A stretch of DNA of 64,000 nucleotides from contig NZ_JAFIQX010000007.1 in assembly GCF_017356035.1 (NCBI RefSeq), forward strand, positions 1-64,000, in the 5' to 3' direction. A program made the translations under genes and the position numbers. The notes below the pieces were generated by a model that was given only the letters and a program-made list of their open reading frames with translations, made no database searches and was not told the DNA's origin. This DNA is from Longitalea luteola. GTDB lineage: Bacteria > Bacteroidota > Bacteroidia > Chitinophagales > Chitinophagaceae. This document shows, piece after piece, positions 26,504-36,329 of this stretch; position 1 is the stretch's first letter; each line of letters opens with the position of its first letter.

Positions 26504-28387
26504 ATGAATAGTTTACTGGCATATATACCAGCCTTACCATTACTTGGTTTTATAATCCTGTCATTGTTCGGAAGACGGTCGCCGAAGCCCGTCATTGCAT
26601 GGGTTGGCGCCGGAACAGTGTGTTTGGCTGCACTCATTACCATCGCCGTTGGAGTGGCATTCATGCAATCGACACCAGCGAATGGCGCGTACAGTCAATT
26701 GTTGTGGTCCTGGTTCAGAGTAGGGGCGTTATCGGTTGATATCAATCTGCGTGTTGATGCATTAACCCTTGTCTTTATTTTTATCATCACCTTCGTTGGG
26801 GCCCTCATTCATATATACTCGGCTTTCTTTATGTGGCACGACAGGGATATGGCCCGCTTTTTTGCCTCGATGAACCTGTTCGTGTGTTCCATGTTGTTAC
26901 TGGTTATGGCCGATAACCTGGTGCTCCTCTACCTGGGCTGGGAGGGCGTTGGTCTGTGTAGTTACCTGCTCATCGGTTTCTGGTATGAGGTGCCCTCCAA
27001 CAGCCGGGCAGCCAATAAGGCCTTCCTCATTACCCGTATCGGCGATACCGCTTTGCTGATCGGTTTATTCCTGTTGTTCAAAGAACTGGGCACCCTGAAC
27101 ATGAATGCCATTCAGCAACAGGCGCCACAGCATTTTACCACCGGAAGCGCTGACATCGTGCTCATTACGGTTCTTTTGCTGGTAGGCGGTATGGGTAAAT
27201 CGGCACAAATGCCTTTGCAGACCTGGCTGCCCGATGCCATGGCGGGACCTTCCCCGGTAAGTGCGCTTATTCATGCAGCTACAATGGTTACCGCCGGGGT
27301 ATATCTTATTGCCCGCATGCATGGACTGTTTTTGCTATCACCGGTAACCATGGCGATTGTCGCAATTGTCGGGGCAGTCACCCTGCTGGTTGCGGGGTGC
27401 AGCGCGCTGGCGCAAACAGATATCAAAAGGATACTGGCGTATTCAACCATCAGCCAGATCGGTTATATGTTCCTTGCATTGGGAGTGGGCGCCTGGAGTG
27501 CAGCCATTTTCCATTTCTTTACCCATGCTTTTTTCAAAGCCCTGTTATTCCTTGCTGCCGGGGTGGTAATAGAAGCCCTGCATCATGAGCATAATATTTT
27601 CAGGATGGGCGGACTCCGAAAAAGAATGCCGGAAGTATTTATCACTTTCCTGGCCGGAGCGGCGGCGTTGAGCGCCCTGCCGCTGGTGACTGCAGGATTT
27701 TTCAGCAAGGATGCTATTCTCTGGTATAGCTGGAGCAGTGCCGGCGGAACTTCCGTATTATGGTTCATGGCATTGGTGGGTGCTTTCATTACGGCTTTGT
27801 ACAGCACCCGTTTAATGCTGGTAGTATTTTGGGGCGAAATGCGAACGCCTGTTCATCAGCAACCTGATCGCGGTATGGTCATTCCCCTGATCATTCTGGC
27901 TTTTTTCTCCATTACGGCCGGGTTTATAGAATGGCCGCACAATATGCTCCATCTGTCGCTTTTCTCTGACCATGTTCAACAGGTATTACCCGCGACAGTA
28001 ATGAAACGCGACCTGCCCTCCGAGTGGTTGTTCCAGGCAATAGCAACGGTCATTACACTAACGGGCGTATACATAGGCTACATGTTGTATTACGGGAAGT
28101 CGGGTGTACGGTGGCAGCAATCGCCGCCTTTGGCAGCCACCCGCGATTTCTTTTTCAGCGGATGGAAATTCGATCAGTTGTATAATTTTCTGTTTGTAAA
28201 ACCATTCCTGTTCTTAACCCGGGTAAATAAAAGTGATGTAATCGACAAATTGTACAACGGCATTGCCCAGGCGGGTTTGCGTCTGAACGGCTGGTTCTCC
28301 GTTTCGCAGAACGGCTCCCTGCGCTTGTATATCGTAGGTGTGCTGGCAGGCATCCTGTTTATTATAACCCTTCAATTATTGTTATGA
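26504..28387 (+). CDS. nuoL: NADH-quinone oxidoreductase subunit L
   Basis: 627 aa antiporter-like subunit with ~15 membrane helices. Motifs LGWEGVGLCSYLLIGFWYE, GKSAQMPLQTWLPDAMAGPSPVSALIHAATMVTAG and the long C-terminal amphipathic helix region before the last helix. Distal proton pump (ND5). Its stop overlaps the nuoM start (ATGA at 28384-28387). Confidence 0.96.
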   Translation: MNSLLAYIPALPLLGFIILSLFGRRSPKPVIAWVGAGTVCLAALITIAVGVAFMQSTPANGAYSQLLWSWFRVGALSVDINLRVDALTLVFIFIITFVGALIHIYSAFFMWHDRDMARFFASMNLFVCSMLLLVMADNLVLLYLGWEGVGLCSYLLIGFWYEVPSNSRAANKAFLITRIGDTALLIGLFLLFKELGTLNMNAIQQQAPQHFTTGSADIVLITVLLLVGGMGKSAQMPLQTWLPDAMAGPSPVSALIHAATMVTAGVYLIARMHGLFLLSPVTMAIVAIVGAVTLLVAGCSALAQTDIKRILAYSTISQIGYMFLALGVGAWSAAIFHFFTHAFFKALLFLAAGVVIEALHHEHNIFRMGGLRKRMPEVFITFLAGAAALSALPLVTAGFFSKDAILWYSWSSAGGTSVLWFMALVGAFITALYSTRLMLVVFWGEMRTPVHQQPDRGMVIPLIILAFFSITAGFIEWPHNMLHLSLFSDHVQQVLPATVMKRDLPSEWLFQAIATVITLTGVYIGYMLYYGKSGVRWQQSPPLAATRDFFFSGWKFDQLYNFLFVKPFLFLTRVNKSDVIDKLYNGIAQAGLRLNGWFSVSQNGSLRLYIVGVLAGILFIITLQLLL

Positions 28388-29868
28388 TATTGGTTTTAAT
28401 GATAGGCATATTACTCGTGGGTGGCCTTACCTGCTGGCTGGTGGCCCAACGGTATCCGTTAATGGGCCGGTTGATCGCATTGATAGCAGTCATCATTGCC
28501 TTCCTGTTGCCGGTGGGCTGGTATGCACAGTATGCGTCGGAGCTCACGGTAACCGGTAACAATTGGTTAATTGATTACCAGGTGAACTGGATCCCTGCAT
28601 TTGGTATCAGCTTTCACCTGGCTATGGACGGACTGAGCTTTATTATGATACTGCTCACTTTTTTGCTGGGCATGTTATCGGTATTGTGTTCCTGGAATGA
28701 GGTGCGTGAGAAAACCGGATTTTATTTCTTCAACCTTTTATGGACACTGGCTGGCATTGCCGGCGTTTTTGTCGCCATGGACCTTTTCCTGTTTTATTTC
28801 TTCTGGGAAGTGATGCTGGTGCCCATGTACTTCCTGATCGCCATCTGGGGTGATTTCAATCGCCGGTATGCTGCGTATAAATTTTTCATTTTTACCCAAA
28901 CCGGTGGACTGCTCATGCTGTTGGCCATACTGGCCCTGTATTTTATTCACGCCCAACAGAATGGCGGCCAGTTTACATTTGATTATTTCGCGCTGTTAAA
29001 TACCACATTCGACAACAATGTTACTGCCCGCTGGATCATGCTGGGATTCCTGATCGCTTTTGTGATCAAGCTGCCTATGGTGCCGCTGCATAACTGGCTG
29101 CCCGATGCACATAGCGAAGCGCCTACCGCCGGTAGTTTGATCCTGGCCGGATTGTTATTAAAGACGGGTGCTTATGGTATCATCCGGTTTGTATTGACTT
29201 TGTTCCCTGAAGCTTCAGCAAGTATTGCCTGGTGGGCCATGCTGTTAGGTGTGGTGGGTATTGTGTATGGCGCTTTGCTGGCCTTTGCACAAACCGATCT
29301 TAAACGGCTTATTGCCTATACATCAGTGAGCCATATGGGATTCGTGTTGTTGGGTGTTTTTGCTTTTCGGGAAATAGCCCTGCAGGGGGTGGTCATGCAA
29401 TTGCTGACGCACGGTGTAAGCACAGGCGCATTGTTTGTGCTGGCCGGCATGTTAAAAGAAAGATTACACACGAGGGATATCAATCAAATGGGTGGTTTGT
29501 GGACGGCCATGCCGCATATGGGCGCCCTGGCGATGGTATTTGTGATGGCTTCGCTGGGCCTGCCCTTCCTGGGAAATTTCATTGCCGAATTCCTGATCCT
29601 GATGGGCGCCTTTGAAGTGAGCCCGGTATTGACCATCATTGCCAGTGCCGGTTTGGTGTTGTCGGCTTTGTATTCCCTGCGGATCATGCAGAAAGTATTT
29701 CAGGGGCAGTTGCAAACTGTTTCGGAACCGCCTAAAGACCTTAGTGCCAGAGAATGGATCATCATGGCCTCTTTAACAGCGACGATCATTTTTCTCGGTC
29801 TTTATCCGCAACCGGTCCTTGATACGGTACAGGGTTTTGTAGCGCAGTTAGCACGTTCTAATTTATAG
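28384..29868 (+). CDS. nuoM: NADH-quinone oxidoreductase subunit M
   Basis: 494 aa. ND4-like pump: FFWEVMLVPMYFLIAIWG, KLPMVPLHNWLPDAHSEAPTAGS, LLLKTGAYGIIRF and AQTDLKRLIAYTSVSHMGFV. Coupled to nuoL through a 4-bp overlap. Its stop codon TAG lies within the first word of the heptad array that follows. Confidence 0.96.
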   Translation: MILVLMIGILLVGGLTCWLVAQRYPLMGRLIALIAVIIAFLLPVGWYAQYASELTVTGNNWLIDYQVNWIPAFGISFHLAMDGLSFIMILLTFLLGMLSVLCSWNEVREKTGFYFFNLLWTLAGIAGVFVAMDLFLFYFFWEVMLVPMYFLIAIWGDFNRRYAAYKFFIFTQTGGLLMLLAILALYFIHAQQNGGQFTFDYFALLNTTFDNNVTARWIMLGFLIAFVIKLPMVPLHNWLPDAHSEAPTAGSLILAGLLLKTGAYGIIRFVLTLFPEASASIAWWAMLLGVVGIVYGALLAFAQTDLKRLIAYTSVSHMGFVLLGVFAFREIALQGVVMQLLTHGVSTGALFVLAGMLKERLHTRDINQMGGLWTAMPHMGALAMVFVMASLGLPFLGNFIAEFLILMGAFEVSPVLTIIASAGLVLSALYSLRIMQKVFQGQLQTVSEPPKDLSAREWIIMASLTATIIFLGLYPQPVLDTVQGFVAQLARSNL

Positions 29869-29955
29869 TTTACAGTTTATAGTTTAAAGAATCCGGTTTT
29901 TATAAGTTAAAACTGAGAACTTAAAACTTAGAACTTAGAACTTAGAACTTAAAAC
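29862..29955. repeat. Two heptad arrays between nuoM and nuoN
   Basis: TTTATAG-TTTACAG-TTTATAG-TTTAAAG (29,862-29,889; the first word contains the nuoM stop) and AACTTAA-AACTTAG-AACTTAG-AACTTAG-AACTTAA (about 29,919-29,953). Confidence 0.75.
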
Positions 29956-29961
29956 GTTGTT

Positions 29962-31398
29962 ATGACAAATTTACAATTGCTTGCTCTTCTGCCTTTCATG
30001 GTGCTGGCCACCGCAGCTGTTGTGGTGATCCTGCTTATTGCGTTTAAGCAAAGTCATACCGTTATACAGGTTACCGGCTTTTTCATGATGTGCGCAGTAG
30101 TGCTTGCGATGTGGTTTGTGCGCGATACCCTGCCGCGCGAAGTACCGCCCCTGTTGGTGGTGGATGGACTTGCCGCTTTGTTTACCGGGCTAATTATTTT
30201 TTCGGTATTGGTGGTAGGGCTGCTTTCCTATATTTATTTTGAAGAACGGGAAGAGAACCCGAAGGAATATTATATCCTGCTCTTTCTGGCCACGCTTGGA
30301 GCGGCTGTTCTTACCATCAGCCGGCATTTTATTTCTTTTTTTATAGGGTTGGAATTATTGAGTGTAAGCCTGTATGCGTTGATCGCCTATTTGCGCAACC
30401 GCAATAATGCAATAGAAGCGGGCGTGAAATACCTGATGCTGGCCGCCTTGACCTCGGCTTTCCTGTTGTTCGGCATGGCCCTCATCTATATGGAAACAGG
30501 CAGCATGGAGTTTACAGCCATTGGCAACGCTATCACAAAAAGCGGTACTTCGGTATTGTTCCTGATGGGCATTGGCTTAATAGTGGTGGCCATTGGATTT
30601 AAGCTGGCGCTGGTGCCTTTTCATCTATGGGCTGCAGATGTTTACCAGGGCGCACCTGCGCCGGTGACTGCGTTTATTGCCACTGTTTCGAAGATCGGGG
30701 TGTTTGCGGTGTTTGTACGATTTGCCCAGGCGATCCATTTACATGAAAATGCGCTGGCTGTAACCGTTCTTACAGTTATTGCCATTGCCTGTATGATTGC
30801 CGGCAATGTGCTGGCCCTGATGCAGCAGAATATTAAGCGACTGCTGGCATATTCTTCCATTGCCCATTTTGGCTATTTGCTGGTGGCGTTTTTGTCGGGA
30901 GATGCCGGTGTTGGCGCCGGGGTATTTTACCTGCTTGCCTACAGCATTACGCTGTTATCAGCTTTTGGGATCATTACCTTGTTATCAACCCGCCGGAAGG
31001 ATGCCGATGAGTTGAGCGGCTATCGCGGACTGTTCTGGCGTAATCCGTTAATGGCGGCGATCTTTACCGTGGCGCTGTTGTCGTTGGCAGGCATTCCGCT
31101 GACGGCAGGTTTCCCGGCCAAATTCTTCATACTTACAGTTGGCGTGCAACAGCATATGTGGTTGCTGGCCGTCGTACTGGTGCTCACCAGTGTTATCGGT
31201 TTGTATTATTACCTGCGCATCATCAGCACGTTGTTTGCATCGCCGCCATTGTCACCGGCAAAGGAAAAAAGCCTGCATCCATTGTTTTATGCAGCCACAT
31301 ATACCTCTTTGGTGGTGTTAATGTTCCTCCTGGCCTGGCTCGGTATTTTCCCTGGCTTCATAATAGACAATGTGCAGGAGTTTTTGGTCATAAGATAA
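29962..31398 (+). CDS. nuoN: NADH-quinone oxidoreductase subunit N
   Basis: 478 aa. ND2-like pump with about 14 helices: FIGLELLSVSLYALIAYLRN, ALVPFHLWAADVYQGAPAPVTAF and QNIKRLLAYSSIAHFGYLLV. Last gene of the operon; a convergent AraC gene begins 24 bp later. No strong terminator is visible between them. Confidence 0.96.
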   Translation: MTNLQLLALLPFMVLATAAVVVILLIAFKQSHTVIQVTGFFMMCAVVLAMWFVRDTLPREVPPLLVVDGLAALFTGLIIFSVLVVGLLSYIYFEEREENPKEYYILLFLATLGAAVLTISRHFISFFIGLELLSVSLYALIAYLRNRNNAIEAGVKYLMLAALTSAFLLFGMALIYMETGSMEFTAIGNAITKSGTSVLFLMGIGLIVVAIGFKLALVPFHLWAADVYQGAPAPVTAFIATVSKIGVFAVFVRFAQAIHLHENALAVTVLTVIAIACMIAGNVLALMQQNIKRLLAYSSIAHFGYLLVAFLSGDAGVGAGVFYLLAYSITLLSAFGIITLLSTRRKDADELSGYRGLFWRNPLMAAIFTVALLSLAGIPLTAGFPAKFFILTVGVQQHMWLLAVVLVLTSVIGLYYYLRIISTLFASPPLSPAKEKSLHPLFYAATYTSLVVLMFLLAWLGIFPGFIIDNVQEFLVIR

Positions 31399-31422
31399 CG
31401 GCGGGCACAGGAAAAGGCCATC

Positions 31423-31812
31423 CTAAGCTGTTGGCGGCAGTGAAATAGTTTCCCGGAAGGTTTTGGGAGTCATACCGGTGAACCGTTTGAAGAATTTTAC
31501 AAAATTCGACGGATCGTACGTAAGCTGACGCGCTATTTCCGAAATGGACAAAGGAGAAGTAGCTAACAGATCTTTTGACAACGCTACCAGGCGCTCTTCA
31601 AAAAGATCGCAGCTCGAACGGCCCGTTACTTCCTTTACGGTATTGCTTAAATGAATGGGATGGATATGAAGAATATTCGCAAAGTCGGCGATCTCATGCA
31701 TAACCTCTACCTGTCCGGCCTTTAATTCCTGGATATGTTTGTCAAGCTCAGCAACATACTGGTTTACGATCTCTCTTTGGCGGGCAGAAGTTATTGTCGT
31801 AGTCTGTTCCAT
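31423..31812 (-). CDS. Short AraC-type DNA-binding protein
   Basis: 129 aa from ATG 31812 (GTG 31821 is also in frame). It is almost only the AraC double helix-turn-helix: FANILHIHPIHLSNTVKEVTG, then ISEIARQLTYDPSNFVKFFKRFTGMTPKTFR. An N-terminal ~45-residue helical part may dimerise. There is no sensor domain. Convergent with nuoN; targets unknown. Confidence 0.85.
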   Translation of the reverse strand: MEQTTTITSARQREIVNQYVAELDKHIQELKAGQVEVMHEIADFANILHIHPIHLSNTVKEVTGRSSCDLFEERLVALSKDLLATSPLSISEIARQLTYDPSNFVKFFKRFTGMTPKTFRETISLPPTA

Positions 31813-31888
31813 ATTGATCACTAAAGTTACGAATAATTATGACAGCCCTTAGCCACCAGGGATTGAGTTAAATTCCGCCAGCCAACAG

Positions 31889-32875
31889 CTATTTAATGCC
31901 AGCTGAATATTTTTTAAAGCTAACGAAAACTGTCTGCCCTCGGCCAACTTCACAAGTATCCATTTTCACCGTGACCATGCTTTCAGGCAATGCAATTTCT
32001 ATTTCATAACTGCTGCCCAGGAATGTAATTTCGGTTACTTTTCCCGCAACCGCTGTCTTGCTTTTTTTTGCAGAGAGGGTAAAGGCTTCCGGCCGGATAA
32101 ATAATTTCTTACCATTACCGTATCCTTTAGGGATCTCACCGAAAGCAGCGGCCTGTGTTTTTGTCAGTACGATAAATTTGCCGAACAGGCCCGCTACATA
32201 GTCATTGACCGGTTGCCGGTAGATCATTTCAGGCATATCCTGTTGAACGATCTGGCCGCTTTTCATAACAATAATTTCATCGGCCCAGCTGAGGGCGTCT
32301 GCCGGATCATGAGATACCATTAAACAGGTAATGCCCAGTTTTTCACCCATCGCCCTGATCACTGCCCGCAGGGTATTACGGTGTAAAATATCGAGGTTGG
32401 AAAAAGGTTCATCGAGCAAAAATAATTTAGGCGCACCGATCAGTAAACGTGCCATCGCGATCCGTTGTTTTTCACCCCCCGAAACCTGGTCAGTTTTCCG
32501 TTTCAGTAAATGACTGATATGACATATTTCATAGAGGTTCTGAGCTTCCTCCCCAGGCAGTGTATTGGCATATTCCAGGATCTCTTCTACGCGGTAATTG
32601 TTTCTTAACTCAAAATGCTGCGACAAATACGCCATTTTCGGATGACCGGGGATCAGTTTTTCATTCGGTCCTTCTACGTGTTTGTTCTCAAACAATACAT
32701 CGCCGCTATCAGGTTGAATCAGTCCGCCAATGATCTTCAGCAGGGTACTTTTACCAGAGCCTGATTCGCCCACGATGGCCAGTTTCTGAAATTTTTTCTG
32801 ATTGAATGAAATGTCCTGCAGAACCTGGTTGCCATTGATTTCCTTACTGATCGACTGGACCTTTAATAACGTCAT
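31889..32875 (-). CDS. ABC transporter ATP-binding protein with C-terminal TOBE-like domain
   Basis: 328 aa. Walker A GESGSGKS (residues 36-43), signature VSGGEKQRIAMARLLIGAP, Walker B LFLLDEP and a switch His in VSHDPADAL. Residues ~235-328 form a TOBE-like β-domain (KLFIRPEAFTLS...VTEITFLGSSYEIEIALP), as in CysA/PotA/FbpC-type importers. No permease or binding protein gene is adjacent, so it serves a transporter encoded elsewhere. Confidence 0.88.
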   Translation of the reverse strand: MTLLKVQSISKEINGNQVLQDISFNQKKFQKLAIVGESGSGKSTLLKIIGGLIQPDSGDVLFENKHVEGPNEKLIPGHPKMAYLSQHFELRNNYRVEEILEYANTLPGEEAQNLYEICHISHLLKRKTDQVSGGEKQRIAMARLLIGAPKLFLLDEPFSNLDILHRNTLRAVIRAMGEKLGITCLMVSHDPADALSWADEIIVMKSGQIVQQDMPEMIYRQPVNDYVAGLFGKFIVLTKTQAAAFGEIPKGYGNGKKLFIRPEAFTLSAKKSKTAVAGKVTEITFLGSSYEIEIALPESMVTVKMDTCEVGRGQTVFVSFKKYSAGIK

Positions 32876-32940
32876 ATTGGCCTCAAAAGTAATTCAATAA
32901 GGCGCAAGTTCCAAGGTAGGCAGGATGATAAAGGTTTGAA

Positions 32941-33363
32941 TTAGCTGGCTTTTTCAGCAAATCCAAGTATGTAACCATTGGGGTCTTTCAGATAAAATTC
33001 ATGCATGCCGTACCAGGTTGTTTTTAAATCGGTTACCTGCAGGTTTTTCGCTTTCATTTTTTGATGGAATTCTTTGATTCCGGTAATGTCCATATAAAAG
33101 GAAACCGAGGCGCCGATAGACAAACCCTGTGAAAAAACAACATCTTCTTTGAATGTGTCGGAACGCTGGAAAAAGATCTCTACAGAATCCTTTTGCATCA
33201 TGGCATAAACGTATGATTTGTCTTTTGCAAAGGATTGTTCAACTCCGTCTTGTGATTCAGGAACGCACATCACCAGTTTAAACCCGAAATGCTCTTCGTA
33301 ATAAGCAACAGTTTGAATTACGTCTGTCACTTCAAAATTGGGGGTGAGTTTTGTAATTTTCAT
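32941..33363 (-). CDS. VOC-superfamily (glyoxalase/bleomycin-resistance-like) protein
   Basis: 140 aa with the paired βαβββ layout of VOC proteins: LTPNFEVTDVIQTVAYYEEHFGFKLV, a middle strand set with SVEIFFQR, and the end FYLKDPNGYILGFAEKA. The FYLKDPNGY ending supplies the usual C-terminal metal-site region. Follows an AraC regulator gene by 31 bp, so the two probably form an operon. Substrate unknown. Confidence 0.85.
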   Translation of the reverse strand: MKITKLTPNFEVTDVIQTVAYYEEHFGFKLVMCVPESQDGVEQSFAKDKSYVYAMMQKDSVEIFFQRSDTFKEDVVFSQGLSIGASVSFYMDITGIKEFHQKMKAKNLQVTDLKTTWYGMHEFYLKDPNGYILGFAEKAS

Positions 33364-33394
33364 TATAATCGTTCTTTTGATTTATAATACAAAA

Positions 33395-34138
33395 CTACCG
33401 GTAGGATTTCGTGGTCAATTGTAAAAATCGGACGTTCTGGTTTTTGAACAGTTCGCGCGGTGTAGTACCCGTAAACTTTCTGATCTCTTTTATAAAATGT
33501 GACTGGTCAAAGAAATTATTATCCGGAAAAAGGTTTCCTTTAGCGATCTCATGATAGGAAGCGTTGCATCGTACGATGTTTAGAAAAGTTTTTAGGGAGA
33601 AGCCAAACTGACTGTTAAAGTATCGGTTGATCTGGCGGCTACTCCAAAAAACTTTATCAGCAAGTTCGTCAACAGAAAGAATTTGCTTATTATAGACCAG
33701 GTCAAAAAGTTTGAGTTTCCTGTTGTCAATCTCTTTTAAGTGTTTAATGGAATATTCCAAACGATTGGTTATCTCCAGGGTGAATCTTTCAAAATCATTA
33801 CGCTGATACTCGTCAATATTCCAAAACTGTAACGGTAAGTTTTTGCGGGTGTTGAGTAGGGATCTAATTTCGTGTTGAAATAAATATTCGGTTGCTAAAA
33901 GTTTAAAGCGAATAGCAAATAGTTTGGTGGATGTTGGAATGCTTACGTTTATTGGTTTTGTCCAAACGCCTGTTAAGTTTACGCGGCTTAAAATTCCATC
34001 TTCAAATGCTGCGATCAGGTCGAAATAGCCGTCTGGAATGATGGTGTGTTCAACTTCCGTGTCAAAAGTTTCATATTCCCAAAAACTTTGGATAAAGTTT
34101 GTTAAAAATCCTTTTGCTGCTATTTCTCTGTATCTCAT
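33395..34138 (-). CDS. AraC-family transcriptional regulator
   Basis: 247 aa. N-terminal sensor-like region (FLTNFIQSFWEYETFD...HTIIPDGYFDLIAAF) as in the DUF6597 type, and a C-terminal AraC domain (LSVDELADKVFWSSRQINRYFNSQFG…FDQSHFIKEIRKFTGTTPREL). Likely controls the VOC gene downstream. The cyclase gene upstream ends 9 bp before its start and may be co-transcribed. Confidence 0.87.
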   Translation of the reverse strand: MRYREIAAKGFLTNFIQSFWEYETFDTEVEHTIIPDGYFDLIAAFEDGILSRVNLTGVWTKPINVSIPTSTKLFAIRFKLLATEYLFQHEIRSLLNTRKNLPLQFWNIDEYQRNDFERFTLEITNRLEYSIKHLKEIDNRKLKLFDLVYNKQILSVDELADKVFWSSRQINRYFNSQFGFSLKTFLNIVRCNASYHEIAKGNLFPDNNFFDQSHFIKEIRKFTGTTPRELFKNQNVRFLQLTTKSYR

Positions 34139-34147
34139 CGAAGTACT

Positions 34148-36061
34148 TTAAATGCCCATTCTTTGCTTCAATCCTTCAAACCTCGGGTCTGCTTTCACCA
34201 CTTTATACGGCGGGTATTCAATGAAGCAGGCCACAGGTCCCATTCTTTTGTCGATGCATTCGTTCAGGTAATGAAAAGTTTTATCAAGGTCGCCGATGCC
34301 CAGCCAAACGGCGGCAAGGTCGCCATCCACCACAGAGTCGGGTTCTTCCTGTTGCCTTTTTTCGAGTTTATGCACGCATTCCATAGCTTTATCCATCATG
34401 CCTAGGCGGGCATAACAAACACCGAGTCCCATAATACCTTTCAACGGGTGATTGGTAAGCCGGTGCACTTCTTTGAACAGCTCAAGGGCGGCATGCCAGT
34501 CGCCTTTCATGCCTATGGCCCACGCTTTCAGCTCGATCGCACTACGCATTTCGGGATTCATCTCCAGCAGTTTTTCTGCCTGGCGAACGGCATCATCGAA
34601 GCGTTCCTGGAATATATACATGTTGCCGAGCGACCGGATGATGCCGGGAGACAGTGGATCGATCTGTTCTGCCTGTTCCAGCACTTTTACGGCCTGTGCT
34701 TTTTGCGCCTGGGCCACATAATAAAAACCGAGCAGGTCGTAGGCGGCTACCTCGCTGGGATTTAATTCAATGGCTTTTTGCAGGGCATCGTATGCTTCCT
34801 GCCATTTCCACTCATAATATAAGTACGCCATCGCCTTGGCAATATAGCCTTCAGCAATGGTGTCATCCAGCTCCAGGGCTTTATCGGCATATTGATGACC
34901 GATCTCGAAAGCCGTGTGCGGGATCATTTGCCCGTATGATCCGAGGGCGCAATAGGTTTGGGCTACCATGGCATAGGCCTGGGCATAACCGGGCTCCAGG
35001 GCAATAGCCTGCTTAAAACATTCAATGGCCTTACGATTGTCAGCCGGCGTTATCTTGTTCTTGAAATGTAATCCTTTCAGATAATGGGTATAGGCGGTAA
35101 TGTTTTTGATGCTCGATTTAATGGTCGGTTTTTCCCTGCCCGTCAGATCTTCCTTCAGTTTGTTGGCAATGATACCGCTGATCTCATCCTGTACTTCAAA
35201 GATATCATCGAGCTTGCGGTCGTAGGTTTCGCTCCAGATATGAAAACCATCGGCGGCGTTGATGAGCTGGGCGGTAATGCGTACGCGGTTACCGGCTTTG
35301 CGTACGCTGCCTTCGAGGATCTTGTCAACGTTCAGTTGAATGGCAATGTCGCGAATGTCGTCGTGTTTGCCTTTAAAGGCAAATGCCGATGTACGGGAGG
35401 TCACCTGCAACCCATCTACGCGGGTAAGCGCGTTCAGCAATTCTTCGGTAATGCCGTCGCTGAAATATTCGTTTTCAGGATCAGCGCTCATGTTTACAAA
35501 GGGAAGAACAGCCAGCCGGTTTACCGGAGCCGCCGTCTTACCTCGAACTTCGTTGCGGCCCGGTACCACTATGCCGTTGTTGGCAATGGCAAATACCCTG
35601 ACAGGCTGTTTGATGTTCTTGAGTTCGAAATAACCCAGCTCACGGGTTTGAATATGTTCCTGGTTACGGATCTCGTCAAACACTTTTTCTGACACAAAAA
35701 CACCGCCGGGTACGGCCAGCGATTCAATGCGGGAAGCAAGGTTAACGCCATCGCCATAAATTGCTTCTTCTTCAATGATCACATCACCGGTATGGATGCC
35801 GATGCGTAATTCTACCCTGGGATGTTGCTGTAATTGCTGTTGGATATCAATAGCGGCGTGTACGCTATCTATAGCGCTGTTGAAAATGCTCAGGGAACCG
35901 TCGCCATAATATTGTAAAATTTTACCATGGAACCGGGCGATGGTGGCTTCCAGTACTTCCTTAAGCCGCTGGCGTTTACTGCGGGCCAGTTGCTCATTTT
36001 CCTGCATGAGGGCTGTGTAGCCGGTCATATCGGCAAATAATATAGCTGCAAGTTGACGCAT
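34148..36061 (-). CDS. Class III adenylate/guanylate cyclase-like protein with TolB-like and TPR regions
   Basis: 637 aa. Residues ~1-165 form a class III cyclase domain: ILFADMTGYTAL with the first metal Asp at position 11, YYGDGSLSIF with the second, and GDGVNLASRIESLA. Residues ~185-310 (RLAVLPFVNMSADPENEYFSDGITEELLNAL…QLINAADGFHIWSETY) are the TolB/FlgO-like region common in this family. Residues ~330-630 are TPR repeats. No membrane helix is evident. Substrate (ATP or GTP) cannot be told safely by eye. Confidence 0.88.
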   Translation of the reverse strand: MRQLAAILFADMTGYTALMQENEQLARSKRQRLKEVLEATIARFHGKILQYYGDGSLSIFNSAIDSVHAAIDIQQQLQQHPRVELRIGIHTGDVIIEEEAIYGDGVNLASRIESLAVPGGVFVSEKVFDEIRNQEHIQTRELGYFELKNIKQPVRVFAIANNGIVVPGRNEVRGKTAAPVNRLAVLPFVNMSADPENEYFSDGITEELLNALTRVDGLQVTSRTSAFAFKGKHDDIRDIAIQLNVDKILEGSVRKAGNRVRITAQLINAADGFHIWSETYDRKLDDIFEVQDEISGIIANKLKEDLTGREKPTIKSSIKNITAYTHYLKGLHFKNKITPADNRKAIECFKQAIALEPGYAQAYAMVAQTYCALGSYGQMIPHTAFEIGHQYADKALELDDTIAEGYIAKAMAYLYYEWKWQEAYDALQKAIELNPSEVAAYDLLGFYYVAQAQKAQAVKVLEQAEQIDPLSPGIIRSLGNMYIFQERFDDAVRQAEKLLEMNPEMRSAIELKAWAIGMKGDWHAALELFKEVHRLTNHPLKGIMGLGVCYARLGMMDKAMECVHKLEKRQQEEPDSVVDGDLAAVWLGIGDLDKTFHYLNECIDKRMGPVACFIEYPPYKVVKADPRFEGLKQRMGI

Positions 36062-36124
36062 AACAGATGCAATTTAAGTAATCTGTGGCAGGTAGCGAGT
36101 AGGAAGTGGCTACTGGGGGGAATT

Positions 36125-36236
36125 GGTCAATGGGGAATGGTCAATGGTGAATGGTGAATGGTCAATGGTGAATGGTGAATGGTCAATGGTCAATGGGGAG
36201 TGGTTAATGGGAAAAGGTCAGTGATCGATGGTCAAA
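36125..36236. repeat. Sixteen-unit heptad array GGTCAAT / GGTGAAT
   Basis: Exact 7-bp phasing over 112 bp: GGTCAAT, GGGGAAT, GGTCAAT, GGTGAAT, GGTGAAT and so on, decaying at the 3' end. It is the reverse complement of the ACCATTG array at 19,019. Confidence 0.85.
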
Positions 36237-36329
36237 CATAAGGAATGTTGCGCTATTCCGTAAATTCCGGCACGGCCCAGGCGATTTAAACCCGGGCATA
36301 TAATGATAATCATTTACTCCCGTATTTTC

